DNA of 64,000 nt from Rhodobacter sp. SGA-6-6 (GCF_011043545.1 NZ_JAAKGP010000002.1:62001-126000), one strand, 5' to 3'; counted from the stretch's first letter, positions 10,663 to 19,051 are shown. Program-made: numbers and translations. The notes: generated from the sequence alone by a model not told the origin.

Positions 10663-11358
10663 TCAGGAATCCAGCTGGCGCGACAGGATCGTCGCGAATT
10701 CGTCGGCGAAGCTTTCGTAATTGCCCTGGATATGCTCGGAATCCGAGTTCAGCTTGTTGTAGAACACCACCGCCGGGATGGCCGCGACCAGGCCGACCGC
10801 GGTCGCCAGCAGCGCCTCGGCGATGCCGGGGGCGACGACGGCGAGGTTGGTGTTCTGGCTGATGGCGATCTGCTCGAAGCTGTGCTTGATGCCCCAGACC
10901 GTGCCGAAAAGGCCGATGAAGGGCGCGGTCGATCCGGTGGTCGCCAGGAACGAGAGCCCCTTGTTCAACCGTTCGGATTCCCGCGCGATGGCGACATCCA
11001 TCGCCCGGTCGATCCGGGCCTGGGCGCCGGCGATCAGCGCGCCGTCCTGCTTGTGGCTGCGCCGCCATTCCAGCATCCCGGCAGAGAACACCTTCTCCGA
11101 CGCGCCCTGCGGCTCCGGCCCGATCTTCTCGTAAAGCTCGTCCAAGGGCTCGCCCGACCAGAAGGCGCGGTCGAAGATCGCCGCCTCCTTCCGCGCGGCG
11201 CGGAACATGATGTGTTTCTGGATGATGATCGCCCATGACCAGAAGGACATGACCATCAGCATCAGCATGACGATCTTCACCGTGAAGGTTGCGCGTGCGA
11301 AAAGCGCAAGCAAGGAGAAGTCGATCTCCTGCGCCAGTGCGAGGGTTTCCGTTTCCAT
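10663..11358 (-). CDS. tolQ: Tol-Pal motor protein TolQ
   Basis: A 231-residue ExbB/TolQ-family protein with three membrane helices (about 16-40, 130-155 and 170-195). The family stretches T-G-S-T-A-P-F-I-G-L-F-G-T-V-W-G and I-A-E-A-L-L-A-T-A-V-G-L are intact. The frame is open for another 71 codons upstream, but the ATG at 11358 is chosen because the protein then starts at the family N terminus and a promoter candidate lies only about 50 bp upstream, inside that extension. It heads the tolQRA-tolB-pal-cpoB run. Confidence 0.95.
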   Translation of the reverse strand: METETLALAQEIDFSLLALFARATFTVKIVMLMLMVMSFWSWAIIIQKHIMFRAARKEAAIFDRAFWSGEPLDELYEKIGPEPQGASEKVFSAGMLEWRRSHKQDGALIAGAQARIDRAMDVAIARESERLNKGLSFLATTGSTAPFIGLFGTVWGIKHSFEQIAISQNTNLAVVAPGIAEALLATAVGLVAAIPAVVFYNKLNSDSEHIQGNYESFADEFATILSRQLDS

Positions 11359-11405
11359 TACGCCTGCTCGTTTTGGGTCGGGCCTTGGTGGCTCCGTTAG
11401 CGGTG

Positions 11406-11446
11406 ATTCTAGCAAGGTTACAGGGGGAAAGCCAACACATGTTGGC
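11406..11446 (-). promoter_or_regulatory. Candidate tol operon promoter with overlapping palindrome
   Basis: On the minus strand TTGGCT (11430-11435) and TAGAAT (11406-11411) are 18 bp apart, about 48 bp before the tolQ start. A palindrome with 7-bp arms GCCAACA and TGTTGGC around CA (11431-11446) covers the -35, which is where a repressor or activator of the tol operon could bind. The regulator is unknown. Confidence 0.5.
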
Positions 11447-11584
11447 GAGCGGCGGGGCGTCGCCGAGGGTTTTCGGTGCGGATGGCGGGTTTTTCCGTCC
11501 GCGGAAAGGAAACCAAGCGGGAGGCCGCGCGGGCGGGACGGGAAGGCCCCGTGCGGCGGCGCCCCCGCCAATGTTGTCTGTCAT

Positions 11585-11660
11585 CCCCGCCTTTGCGGGG
11601 AAGACTGGCTCGGCACGCCGCCCGCGCCATTACCGCCCTTGGGTCCCCGCTTGCGCGGGG
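11585..11660. repeat. Pair of CCCCGC/GCGGGG hairpins 60 bp apart
   Basis: Two short hairpins (arms CCCCGC and GCGGGG, loops CTTT and TTGC) at 11585-11600 and 11645-11660 share about 20 of 26 surrounding positions, including a trailing GAC. They resemble the small CCCCGC-loop-GCGGGG palindromes dispersed in many proteobacterial genomes. They lie in the 710-bp tolQ-ybgC gap together with other repeats. Confidence 0.55.
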
Positions 11661-11713
11661 AGGACAGGAGGGTGGGACGACCGCCGGATCGACCCATCCG
11701 CCCGGCAGAAACC

Positions 11714-11735
11714 GTAGGGCGGGGTTCACCCCGCC
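11714..11735 (+). repeat. GTAGGG-type short hairpin repeat, copy 2
   Basis: A GTAG lead followed by arms GGCGGGG and CCCCGCC around TTCA. It shares the GTAGGG start with the copy at 2611 but has a changed base pair in the stem (C-G instead of T-A), so the fold rather than the sequence is kept. Confidence 0.6.
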
Positions 11736-11752
11736 GCTCCTCCCGCTTGCCA

Positions 11753-11959
11753 TGGCGAAGGCAGGTGCCCTCGCCACGGCGCACCATGTCAACCGGGACC
11801 GGCCGGGCCCCAAAGGCCCGGCCAGCGCCCGCCCCGCCCCCGGCGGGCGCTTCTCGCCCGCCGGGTCGGGCGCTGGCCTCTCGGGGTTTGGAGCGACTGC
11901 CGTTGCCGGGGGAACCCATCCACACGGGCGGGGGCGAGGCAGTGCCTCGCCCCCGCCCG
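11753..11959 (-). repeat. Four-hairpin dispersed element, copy B (inverted)
   Basis: The same element as at 2648, in the opposite orientation and 207 bp long. All four stems are present in reverse order: the GGCGAAGGC-type stem at 11754-11775, the GGCCGGGCC stem near 11800-11822, the long GGCCAGCG stem to about 11878, and GGCGAGGCAGTGCCTCGCC near 11933-11951. The short spacer next to H1 is missing, which accounts for the lower length. It separates ybgC from tolQ, genes that are adjacent in most bacteria. Confidence 0.88.
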
Positions 11960-12068
11960 AGACGGTGGAAGGAGGGAAACACCCTTCGGAGCCGATGCCT
12001 GGCGCAACGCCGGTATCGGCATTCAAGCCATGCGCCCAGCAGGCAGAAGCCCTCCGGAGCCGCTGCCC

Positions 12069-12479
12069 CTAATGCAACTGCCCCGACAGCCGCGCCCGCA
12101 CCTCGGCCGGCAGCCGATGGGCGTGGCCGTCCTCGGACAGGCAGACCAGCGTCACCTCGGCCTGGAATATCCGCTCGCCCCCGCGCAGCACCGCCTGCTC
12201 CAGCACGATCCGCGCCCCGCCGATGGCGGAGAGCCGGGTCTCCACCACGAGGTCCTCGCCGAAACGGGCCGGCCGCAGGTAATCCGCCTCGACCCGGCGG
12301 ACGGCGAAGACCACGCCTTGCCGGGCGCGCAGCTCCATCTGGTCGATCCCCAGCGCGGCGATCCACTCGCTGCGCCCGCGCTCGATGAATTTCAGATAGT
12401 TGGCGTAATAGACGATGCCCGCGAGATCGGTGTCCTCGTAATAGACCCGGACGGGCAGGCTGTGCGACAGGCTGGACAT
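12069..12479 (-). CDS. ybgC: Acyl-CoA thioesterase YbgC
   Basis: A 136-residue single hot-dog-fold thioesterase. The N-terminal signature Y-Y-E-D-T-D-L-A-G-I-V-Y-Y-A-N-Y carries the catalytic Asp at residue 18. YbgC hydrolyses short acyl-CoA esters and is usually the first gene of the tol-pal cluster. Here it is separated from tolQ by about 710 bp filled with hairpin repeats, so it probably has its own transcript end. Length is normal for the family. Confidence 0.92.
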   Translation of the reverse strand: MSSLSHSLPVRVYYEDTDLAGIVYYANYLKFIERGRSEWIAALGIDQMELRARQGVVFAVRRVEADYLRPARFGEDLVVETRLSAIGGARIVLEQAVLRGGERIFQAEVTLVCLSEDGHAHRLPAEVRARLSGQLH

Positions 12480-12525
12480 GGCCGCAGCCTATGTGCCGCC
12501 GCGCGCGCTGCCAAGGCCGAAACCC

Positions 12526-13191
12526 TCATCCGCTTTCGACCAGCCGGTTCAGCTGTCCGGTGATCGTCGCGATGGCCTCGGCCAGCGTCGCCGTCTCCTC
12601 GGCCAGGCGCGAGACCTCGTTGGCGACGAAGCCGAAGCTTGCCCCCATCGGCCCCGCCCGCCCGGCCTCCAGCCGCGCGTTGATCGCCAGAATCCGCAAT
12701 GTCCGCAGCACGTTGACGATGGGCACCGTGCTTTTCAGCAACAGCCGCGACTTCTCGGAAATCGCCTCCAGCATCTCGACATTGCGCAGTTCGGCCCGGC
12801 GGCTCAGGTCGCTGTCGACCACGACACCCTCAAGGTAGAGCAATTCGTCGCCCCGGAACACCCCGCCGCCGATCTCGCGCACCCATACGTCGCTGCCGTC
12901 CGGCCGCAGGATCCGGTAGTCGACGTTCCAGTTCCCCTGCGCCGCCAGCGCCGCATCCACCGCGGCATAGACCCGTTCGAGGTCCTCCGGGTGGGTCTGC
13001 GCCGAATAGGAGCGGTGTTCCGCCCCGGTGAAGGCCTGCGCCGGGTGGCCGGTCAGCCGGGCCACGTCGCCGGCCATGAAGATCATGCTGTAGTCGCGGT
13101 CGTTGCGGCAGCGGTAGAGGAAGCCCTCCATCCGCCCGATGATGCTGTGCATCGCCTCCTCGACCGCCTCCCGTTCCGTCCGGTCCAGCAT
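12526..13191 (-). CDS. Soluble PAS protein with a shortened chemoreceptor-like C terminus
   Basis: A 221-residue protein with no membrane segment. A PAS_3-type domain spans about 25-135 (T-H-P-E-D-L-E-R-V and V-D-Y-R-I-L-R-P-D-G-S-D-V-W-V-R-E). The C-terminal 80 residues resemble the helical hairpin tip of methyl-accepting proteins (I-L-A-I-N-A-R-L-E-A-G-R-A-G and F-G-F-V-A-N-E-V-S-R-L-A-E-E-T). Adaptation helices and HAMP are absent. It may sense a ligand or redox state and join a chemoreceptor array, but no che genes are nearby. The role is inferred from the domains only. Confidence 0.7.
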   Translation of the reverse strand: MLDRTEREAVEEAMHSIIGRMEGFLYRCRNDRDYSMIFMAGDVARLTGHPAQAFTGAEHRSYSAQTHPEDLERVYAAVDAALAAQGNWNVDYRILRPDGSDVWVREIGGGVFRGDELLYLEGVVVDSDLSRRAELRNVEMLEAISEKSRLLLKSTVPIVNVLRTLRILAINARLEAGRAGPMGASFGFVANEVSRLAEETATLAEAIATITGQLNRLVESG

Positions 13192-13253
13192 CCGCGCCTC
13201 CCTCCTGTCCGCGGGGAGAGCCTAGCTGCGGACCCGTGAACGAATCCTGAAGA

Positions 13254-13868
13254 TCAGCCCATCCGCGCCGCCAGCCGCAGCGCGTGGGACGGGTCCTGCG
13301 AGACCGGCGGCAGCACCGGGTCGTAGGCGGCGCGGATCAGCGCGGCGATTTCCGGCCGCAGCAGCACCCGGTCGCCGTCCCGCGCCAGCGGAGAGGCTGC
13401 GGCGAAGGCGCCCTCGCCCCAACTGAGCATCGCCTGCGCCGCCTGCGCCAGCGCCAGGTCGGCGGCGGGCAGGGCCGACAGATGCGCATCCATCCGCAGG
13501 AAGACGAAGGCGGCACGGATGGCGCCGGCCGGGTCGTAGCGGAAGGCGCGATACTGGTTGGCCCCCGCCGCCTTCAGCCTCTCGCAGAGCGGCCCGAGGC
13601 CGGGGATCATCCGGTCGAGGTTCGGCACCTGCGGCAGTTCCGACCAGTCGCGGAAGAAGAAGACCATCAGGTTGGCGCCCAGTTCCGGGTCGGTCTCGGC
13701 CATGCGGTGGCCGGCATGGGCCACCACCGCCTCGATGGCGCCCTTGACCGTGGCCAGCGTCGCCTCCTCCACCCCGAAGACCACCGGCACGATGGGCCGG
13801 CCCCAGCGGGCGCAGAGGAAGGAGCCGTCGGCGCGGGTGAAAAGGGCTTCGATCTCGGTCGGCGTCAT
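13254..13868 (-). CDS. Conserved hypothetical protein
   Basis: A 204-residue soluble protein, Ala-rich, with no signal peptide or membrane segment. The stretch M-V-F-F-F-R-D-W-S-E-L-P-Q-V-P-N-L looks like a buried strand-turn. I do not recognise a family with a known function; the overall look matches a conserved Rhodobacteraceae protein of unknown role. The start ATG at 13868 follows a region free of genes. It sits between the PAS protein and ruvB on the same strand. Confidence 0.6.
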   Translation of the reverse strand: MTPTEIEALFTRADGSFLCARWGRPIVPVVFGVEEATLATVKGAIEAVVAHAGHRMAETDPELGANLMVFFFRDWSELPQVPNLDRMIPGLGPLCERLKAAGANQYRAFRYDPAGAIRAAFVFLRMDAHLSALPAADLALAQAAQAMLSWGEGAFAAASPLARDGDRVLLRPEIAALIRAAYDPVLPPVSQDPSHALRLAARMG

Positions 13869-13940
13869 CGGCGGGTCCTGCTTGCCACGGGCGCCTCTTC
13901 CCGCCTTGCGAGCGGAGGGTCAAGTCCCTTCCCTGCCCTT

Positions 13941-13984
13941 CATCTTGGCCCAAATACTCCGGGGGTCCGGGGGCTGGCCCCCGG
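13941..13984 (-). terminator. Terminator-like element after ruvB
   Basis: On the minus strand, 16 bases past the ruvB stop, an 8-bp stem (arms CCGGGGGC and GCCCCCGG) is followed by ACCCCCGGAGTATTTGGG. A GC hairpin followed by GGAGTATTT is a recurrent gene-end motif in Rhodobacteraceae as I recall it. It has only a short T run, so it may end transcription or may be a dispersed 3' element. Confidence 0.5.
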
Positions 13985-13999
13985 CGTTATCCACTGGGC

Positions 14000-15025
14000 C
14001 TAAGCGTCGAAGAAATCGCCCTGCCCCGGCGGCCTCGGCGCTTCCAGCCCCAGATGCCGCCAGGCCTTCATCCCCAGCATCCGCCCGCGCGGGGTGCGCT
14101 GGATCAGGCCCTGCTGCAACAGGTAGGGTTCGATCACCTCCTCGATGGCGTCGCGCGGCTCGGACAAGGCCGCGGCGATGGTCTCCACCCCCACCGGGCC
14201 GCCGCCGTAATTCTCGGCCAGCAGCACCAGATAGCGCCGGTCCGCCCCGTCGAGGCCGAGGTTGTCCACCCCCAGCCGGGTCAGCGCCCGGTCGGCCAGC
14301 GCGCGGGAAATCCGCCCCCCGGCCTCGACCAATGCGAAATCCACCACCCGGCGCAGCAGCCGCCCGGCGATGCGCGGGGTGCCGCGGGCGCGGCGGGCGA
14401 TCTCGCGGCAGCCCTCGGCATCGGCTTCCACCCCCAGCAGGCGGGCGCCGCGGGTGACGATTTCGTTCAACTCGTCCTCGGTGTAGAATTGCAGCCTTGT
14501 CGGAATGCCGAAGCGGTCGCGCAAGGGCGTCGTCAGAAGGCCCAGGCGCGTGGTCGCCCCCACCAGAGTGAAGGGTTGCAGGTCGATCCGCACCGTCCGC
14601 GCCGCCGGCCCCTCGCCGATCACCAGGTCCAGCGCGAAATCTTCCATCGCCGGGTAGAGCACCTCTTCCACCACCGGGGACAGCCGGTGGATCTCGTCGA
14701 TGAAGAGGACATCGCGCGGCTCCAGATTGGTCAGGATCGCCGCCAGGTCGCCCGGCCGCGCCAGCACCGGGCCGGAGGTCATGCGGAAGCCGACGCCAAG
14801 CTCGCGCGCCATGATCTGCGCCAGCGTGGTCTTGCCCAGGCCGGGGGGACCGTGGAACAGGGTGTGGTCCATCGCCTCGCCGCGCATCCGGGCGGAATCG
14901 ATGAACACCCGCAGGTTGGCGCGGGCCTCGTGCTGGCCGATGAACTCCTCCAGGGCTTGCGGCCGCAGGGCGCGGTCGCTGTCCTCGGGCAGCTTCTCGG
15001 GGCGGAGGGCGGGATCGGATGTCAT
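14000..15025 (-). CDS. ruvB: Holliday junction branch migration helicase RuvB
   Basis: A 341-residue AAA+ motor. Walker A is G-P-P-G-L-G-K-T, Walker B F-I-D-E-I-H, with sensor [18 protein letters not shown] and a C-terminal winged helix ([10 protein letters not shown]). RuvB hexamers drive branch migration at RuvA-bound Holliday junctions. It follows ruvA by three bases and ends the ruvCAB operon. Confidence 0.97.
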   Translation of the reverse strand: MTSDPALRPEKLPEDSDRALRPQALEEFIGQHEARANLRVFIDSARMRGEAMDHTLFHGPPGLGKTTLAQIMARELGVGFRMTSGPVLARPGDLAAILTNLEPRDVLFIDEIHRLSPVVEEVLYPAMEDFALDLVIGEGPAARTVRIDLQPFTLVGATTRLGLLTTPLRDRFGIPTRLQFYTEDELNEIVTRGARLLGVEADAEGCREIARRARGTPRIAGRLLRRVVDFALVEAGGRISRALADRALTRLGVDNLGLDGADRRYLVLLAENYGGGPVGVETIAAALSEPRDAIEEVIEPYLLQQGLIQRTPRGRMLGMKAWRHLGLEAPRPPGQGDFFDA

Positions 15026-15028
15026 CGC

Positions 15029-15706
15029 TTACCTCGGCTGCAGCAGCTTCAGCCCGGCGCGGATCAGGGCGGCGGTGTCGGCCTCCGGCGCCTCTCCGGC
15101 GGCGGTGGCGACGGCCTGCGCGGCATCGCCCTGCGAATAGCCGAGGTTGACCAGTGCCGACAGCGCATCGGCGGTAAAGGTCGCGCGGCGCACGGCACCG
15201 TCGTCCTTCGCAGCGCGCTTGGGCGCCGGGGCCGAGGCGGCGGGCTCGATCACCATGTCGTCGGCCCCGGCCTTGGCCGAAAGCCGGGCGCCGGCGGCCA
15301 TCAGCCCGGGAGCCTTGGCCTTCAGCTCCAGAATCACCCTTTGCGCCAGCTTCGGCCCCACCCCGGGGGCGGATTGCACCGCGCGGGCGTCGCCCAGGCT
15401 GATCGCCCGCGCCACCCCCTCGGCCCCCAGGGTGCCGAGGATCGCCATCGAGGCCTTGGCCCCGACCCCCTGCACCGTCATCAGCAACTTGTGCCATTCC
15501 TTCTCGATCATGGTCGGGAAGCCGAACAGCTGCAGCAGGTCCTCGCGCACCAGCAGGTCGGTGTAGAGGGCGCAGAACTCGCCCTCGGGCGGCAGGGCGG
15601 CAAGGGTGCGGTCGCTGACATGGACGATGTAGCCGACGCCGCGGCAGTCGATCAGCACCTCGCCCAGGCCCTTCCAGTCCAGCCGTCCGGCAATCTTCCC
15701 GATCAT
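15029..15706 (-). CDS. ruvA: Holliday junction DNA-binding protein RuvA
   Basis: A 225-residue protein. The N-terminal OB fold starts M-I-G-K-I-A-G-R-L. Helix-hairpin-helix motifs carry V-Q-G-V-G-A-K and [11 protein letters not shown]. The C-terminal RuvB-binding domain (about 178-225) follows an Ala-rich linker. The frame is open upstream, but the start at 15706 matches the family and overlaps the ruvC stop in an ATGA arrangement. RuvA tetramers hold the junction in the square planar form used by RuvB. Confidence 0.96.
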   Translation of the reverse strand: MIGKIAGRLDWKGLGEVLIDCRGVGYIVHVSDRTLAALPPEGEFCALYTDLLVREDLLQLFGFPTMIEKEWHKLLMTVQGVGAKASMAILGTLGAEGVARAISLGDARAVQSAPGVGPKLAQRVILELKAKAPGLMAAGARLSAKAGADDMVIEPAASAPAPKRAAKDDGAVRRATFTADALSALVNLGYSQGDAAQAVATAAGEAPEADTAALIRAGLKLLQPR

Positions 15707-16215
15707 CCCGCGGCCCTTTGCAGCGCGGCCTGCAACCGGCCGGCGGACTGGCTGTGATGGGCGTGGCAGATGGCGATGGCCAGCGCATCGGCGGCATCCG
15801 GCCCGGCGATGCTGACCCCCGGCAGATGCAGCCGCACCATATGGTCGACCTGCTGCTTGGCGGCATGGCCGACGCCGACCACGGTCTTCTTCACCGCGTT
15901 CGGCGCATATTCCCCGACCTCCAGCCCGAACTGCGCCGGCACCAGCAGCGCGATGCCGCGGGCCTGCCCCAGCTTCAGCGTCGCCACGGCATCCTTGTTG
16001 ACGAAAGTATGCTCCACCGCCGCCGTTTCCGGGGAGTGCTGGCGGAAGACCTCGGTCAGTTGGGCATGGAGGCTGCACAACCGGCGGGCCAGGTCGTCGG
16101 TGGCGCCGTCGGAATGGCAGATGCCATTGGCGACATGGGCGATCCGGGCGCCCGCCACGTCGATCACCCCCCAGCCGAGGTTGCGCAAGCCAGGGTCGAT
16201 CCCGATCACCCGCAT
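15703..16215 (-). CDS. ruvC: Crossover junction endodeoxyribonuclease RuvC
   Basis: A 170-residue RNase H-fold nuclease that resolves Holliday junctions. The first catalytic Asp is in [13 protein letters not shown]. The Glu of A-V-E-H-T-F-V-N-K and the acidic cluster in D-A-A-D-A-L-A are also present. The start is placed at 16215; the frame continues upstream but the family begins with M-R-V-I-G-I-D. It is the first gene of ruvCAB. A near-consensus alphaproteobacterial LexA box lies 57 bp upstream. Confidence 0.96.
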   Translation of the reverse strand: MRVIGIDPGLRNLGWGVIDVAGARIAHVANGICHSDGATDDLARRLCSLHAQLTEVFRQHSPETAAVEHTFVNKDAVATLKLGQARGIALLVPAQFGLEVGEYAPNAVKKTVVGVGHAAKQQVDHMVRLHLPGVSIAGPDAADALAIAICHAHHSQSAGRLQAALQRAAG

Positions 16216-16240
16216 CCTGCCCCCTTTAAAAGCAACTCTG

Positions 16241-16256
16241 CTGTGCAAAAGCACAG
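16241..16256. promoter_or_regulatory. Palindrome in the ruvC leader
   Basis: A perfect inverted repeat with arms CTGTGC and GCACAG around AAAA, 26-41 bp upstream of the ruvC start. It could be a protein-binding dyad or a leader hairpin. No assignment is possible. Confidence 0.4.
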
Positions 16257-16271
16257 ATGCTGTGGGGGTTA

Positions 16272-16286
16272 GCACGAAAAGGGAAC
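16272..16286 (-). promoter_or_regulatory. Candidate LexA (SOS) box for ruvCAB
   Basis: On the minus strand the sequence reads GTTC-N7-GTGC, one mismatch from the alphaproteobacterial SOS consensus GTTC-N7-GTTC, 57 bp upstream of ruvC. ruvCAB belongs to the SOS regulon in many bacteria, so position and target fit. Confidence 0.5.
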
Positions 16287-16566
16287 ATCCGCCAATGGCA
16301 AGTTTGCGGTTGCAGGCCTAAGGCCCGGCGGCTATGCAGGTGCAGAAAAGCGACGGGGCGCGATGCGAAAGCGACCAACGGGGGCTGCCGACCCGAAGAA
16401 CCGTTGAAATCCCCCTAAAAATCGTGGCGGATTTGTGACTCCAGTCATGCAGGCGCTGCAAGGCCGCCTTGCTTGGACCCAGCTTGCTTTGCACCTGCAG
16501 CAAGTTTATCTGGCTGTCATCGAAGCACGGAGCTTCGGTTTTGAGCAGAATGAAAAGGAACGCACC

Positions 16567-16770
16567 ATGGCCGCCATCGAAACGAGCCGCCCGGCACCGT
16601 TCGGCGCCATCACGACGTATCGCGCCGTCACCGCCCTGACCAGCATCTTCGCCATGCTCGGGGCCTGGAATGACGCCCGCGTCACCCGCAAGGCCCTGTC
16701 CAAGCTCTCGGATCGCGAGTTGGACGACATCGGCCTGTGCCGGGGCGACATCGAGATGATGGGCCGCTGA
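16567..16770 (+). CDS. DUF1127 small protein
   Basis: A 67-residue basic protein ending in the DUF1127 motif (L-S-D-R-E-L-D-D-I-G-L-C-R-G-D-I). A hydrophobic stretch, A-V-T-A-L-T-S-I-F-A-M-L, precedes it. The ATG at 16567 has an AAAAGGAA ribosome site at good spacing, so it is preferred over a longer frame starting at 16435. Small DUF1127 proteins in Rhodobacter are stress-induced and some act on RNA; whether this one does is unknown. It diverges from ruvC, has a leader hairpin at 16483-16504 (arms CTTGCT and AGCAAG), and is closed by its own terminator. Confidence 0.88.
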   Translation: MAAIETSRPAPFGAITTYRAVTALTSIFAMLGAWNDARVTRKALSKLSDRELDDIGLCRGDIEMMGR

Positions 16771-16830
16771 GCCCGCTCGAACGCCAGTGATGACCGGCTG
16801 CGCAAGCAGAAGGTCGCCGGACAGAGGTTA

Positions 16831-16867
16831 GCCGCCCTCCGAGATCCTCGGGGGCGGCTTTTCCCTT
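16831..16867 (+). terminator. Intrinsic terminator of the DUF1127 gene
   Basis: A GC-rich stem with arms GCCGCC and GGCGGC plus inner CGAG/CTCG pairing, followed by TTTTCCCTTT on the plus strand, 60 bases after the DUF1127 stop. Confidence 0.8.
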
Positions 16868-16896
16868 TCCGGGGGCAACACATGCCGGAATGCAAG

Positions 16897-16916
16897 AAGG
16901 GCCCCGAGGGGCCCTT
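16897..16916. terminator. Hairpin downstream of the small membrane protein gene
   Basis: A 9-bp palindromic stem (AAGGGCCCC and GGGGCCCTT) lies 23 bases past the stop of the minus-strand gene at 16939. It gives TTCTT on the minus strand and TTTCG on the plus strand, so it can act in both directions. Confidence 0.6.
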
Positions 16917-16938
16917 TCGTCGTTCCTTGGCAGCGCGA

Positions 16939-17298
16939 TTACTTCAGGAAGACCTCGGCCAGCGTGGCAGAGATCGCCAGCGTCGCCGCATCGGCCTGCA
17001 TCAGCATCCCGCCGACACGGTCGAAGCCCTCGCCCGCCTGCAGACCGGCGACCCGCTCCTGATACAGCTCGGCGCCAACGTAATAATGGATCACGCCCTT
17101 CAGGCCGAGACCCATCGCCAGCACCACGACCAGCGGCTTCAGGAAGCGCCAGCCGGATTTGTCGCGTTTCCAGGTGGAAGACCGGCCGAGCGTGCCCGCC
17201 GCCTCGAAGCCGTAGCCCTTGGCATGGGCCTTCTCGATCCGGGCGACGCGGCCGTAGAACTCGTTCAGATTCGGGTCAGCCCACATTTGCTTCACCAT
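16939..17298 (-). CDS. Small membrane protein of unknown function
   Basis: A 119-residue protein with a basic N-terminal half (R-V-A-R-I-E-K-A-H-A-K-G-Y-G-F-E-A-A-G) and one clear membrane helix at about 59-75 (L-K-P-L-V-V-V-L-A-M-G-L-G-L). About 40 residues follow. No family is recognised. The start at 17298 is uncertain: the frame is open to 17373 and neither start has a strong ribosome site. It lies between the DUF1127 gene and prmA and ends in a hairpin terminator. Confidence 0.6.
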   Translation of the reverse strand: MVKQMWADPNLNEFYGRVARIEKAHAKGYGFEAAGTLGRSSTWKRDKSGWRFLKPLVVVLAMGLGLKGVIHYYVGAELYQERVAGLQAGEGFDRVGGMLMQADAATLAISATLAEVFLK

Positions 17299-17408
17299 CA
17301 GCCAGGCCCCCGCCTTGAGGTTTTGATGCGGTCGAAATGTGGCGAGATTTGGGCAATCGGCCCGGGAAGGCAAATGCTTTTCCTATTTTATCCTTTTATG
17401 CCAGTGAT

Positions 17409-18281
17409 TTACAGCCGCTCCAGCACCAATGCGCTCCATTCCCCCAGATCGTCGCGGGATCGGAGACGGAACTGTGACGCCACGTAACGGGCGATCACCG
17501 CCTCGGCCTGCACCATCAGCAGGCCGGACAGAATCACCAGACCGCCGGGGGCGGTGTGGCGGGCCATCTCGGGGGCCAGCTCGATCAGCGGGCCCTTCAG
17601 GATATTGGCGAAGACCAGATCGAAGGGCGCGGCCTTGCGGATGGTCACATGGTCGAAACCCGCGGCCTCGACGCAGGCGATGCGGGAGGTCAGGCCGTTG
17701 ACGGCAAGGTTCGCCCGCGCCACCTCCACCGCCACCGGGTCGATGTCGGAGGCCAGCACCCGCGCCTCGGGCAGGACCTTGGCGGCGGCCATCGCCAGCA
17801 CCGCGGTGCCGGCGCCGATGTCGGCGATGTTGCCGGGACGGAAGCCTTCGCCGAACAGGCGGTCGAAGGCCAGCAAGCAGCCCAGGGTGGTGTTGTGGTG
17901 GCCGGTGCCGAAGGCCATCGCCGCCTCGATCTCCAGCGCGACGCGGCCTTCCGGCACCCGGTCGCGGTCGTGGCTGCCGTAGACGAAGAAGCGGCCAGCC
18001 TCCACCGGATGCAGCTCGCGCTGGACATGGGCCACCCAGTCGGCCTCGGGCACTTCCGACACCGCGAAGCTGTTGGCGCCGAAGGCGGCGGCAAGGATTT
18101 CCAGGATCACCCCGTCGGGCTCCTCGTGGAAATAGCCGCCGACTTCCCAGCGGCCGGAGCCGTCCTCGATGTCGAAGATGCCGACGCCATAGGGTTCGGG
18201 AACCATGCGCTCCAGCGCCTCGCCGAGGGCGCGGGCGGCATCCTCGCCGTCGAGGGTGGTCAGGGCGGTCCAGCTGGGCAT
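17409..18281 (-). CDS. prmA: Ribosomal protein L11 methyltransferase
   Basis: A 290-residue SAM-dependent methyltransferase that trimethylates ribosomal protein L11. The SAM motif is [12 protein letters not shown] (about residues 156-167), preceded by the family [12 protein letters not shown] and followed by F-A-N-I-L in the motif IV position. The start at 18281 has an AAAAAAGGAG ribosome site seven bases upstream, which decides against the longer open frame. The motif I Cys/Ser seen in some homologues is Ala/Thr here. Confidence 0.88.
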   Translation of the reverse strand: MPSWTALTTLDGEDAARALGEALERMVPEPYGVGIFDIEDGSGRWEVGGYFHEEPDGVILEILAAAFGANSFAVSEVPEADWVAHVQRELHPVEAGRFFVYGSHDRDRVPEGRVALEIEAAMAFGTGHHNTTLGCLLAFDRLFGEGFRPGNIADIGAGTAVLAMAAAKVLPEARVLASDIDPVAVEVARANLAVNGLTSRIACVEAAGFDHVTIRKAAPFDLVFANILKGPLIELAPEMARHTAPGGLVILSGLLMVQAEAVIARYVASQFRLRSRDDLGEWSALVLERL

Positions 18282-18391
18282 CGGCGGGCTCCTTTTTTCG
18301 GGCCGGCTTACGCGCTGCGGGCGGGATCGTCCATGCTCTTCGTGCCGTCCTCGCCGGTTGTGCCCGGCGAAGGGCCCGCGAAACAGCGCGG

Positions 18392-19051
18392 TCAGCCCGC
18401 CGCGACGCCGGTGCCGATCGGGCAGGTCACGCCGGTGCCGCCGACGCCGCAATAGCCGTCGGGGTTCTTCTCCAGATACTGCTGGTGATAATCCTCGGCA
18501 TAATAGAACGTCGGCGCGGGCAGGATCTCGGTGGTGATCCGGCCCCGGCCCGCCGCGGCCAGCGCCTGCTGGTAGACCTGCAGCGAGGCCCTCGCCGCCG
18601 CTTCCTGCTCCGGGCTATAGGTATAGATGCCGCTGCGGTAGGTCGATCCGATGTCGTTGCCCTGCCGCATCCCCTGCGTCGGGTCGTGGTTTTCCCAGAA
18701 CAGTTTCAGCAGTTGCTGGTAGGAGACCTTCGCCGGATCGTAGATCACCCGCACCACCTCGTTGTGGCCGGTCATCTGGGTGCAGGTCTCCCGGTAGGTC
18801 GGGTTCGGCGTATAGCCGCCGGCGTAGCCGACCATGGTCAGCCAGACCCCGGGCAGCTGCCAGAACTTGCGCTCGACGCCCCAGAAGCAGCCCATGCCGA
18901 ACATCGCCTCTTCCATGCCGGGCGGGACCGGGGATTTCAGCGGGCGGTGGAAGATGAAATGCGTCTCGGCGGTGGGGATCGGATCGGGGCGGCCGGGAAG
19001 GGCATCTTCGGGGCGGACCATTTCCATCTTCTTGCGGTCGAGGAAGAACAT
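18392..19051 (-). CDS. msrA: Peptide-methionine (S)-S-oxide reductase MsrA
   Basis: A 219-residue MsrA that repairs oxidised methionine. The catalytic Cys is residue 55 in G-M-G-C-F-W-G. The family stretches [11 protein letters not shown] and T-G-H-N-E-V-V-R-V are intact. Two C-terminal cysteines (Y-C-G-V-G and V-T-C-P) are in the usual place for resolving residues. An N-terminal extension of about 40 residues is typical of the longer MsrA class. No msrB is nearby. Confidence 0.94.
   Translation of the reverse strand: MFFLDRKKMEMVRPEDALPGRPDPIPTAETHFIFHRPLKSPVPPGMEEAMFGMGCFWGVERKFWQLPGVWLTMVGYAGGYTPNPTYRETCTQMTGHNEVVRVIYDPAKVSYQQLLKLFWENHDPTQGMRQGNDIGSTYRSGIYTYSPEQEAAARASLQVYQQALAAAGRGRITTEILPAPTFYYAEDYHQQYLEKNPDGYCGVGGTGVTCPIGTGVAAG

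Noticed and set aside
8950-11238. A 762-codon plus-strand open frame opposite tolA-tolR-tolQ
   Set aside because: Low-complexity Gly/Arg/Leu/His repeats caused by the Pro/Glu-rich coding of tolA on the other strand. No family signature is present.
11585-11660. Two CCCCGC-loop-GCGGGG units with a 60-bp period, resembling a type I-E CRISPR repeat pair
   Set aside because: Only two units, with about six mismatches in 26 positions, no further repeats, no leader and no cas genes. They fit common dispersed hairpin repeats better.
16435-16566. A longer N terminus for the DUF1127 protein
   Set aside because: The upstream 44 codons contain a leader hairpin and lack a ribosome site, while the internal ATG has AAAAGGAA at the right distance.
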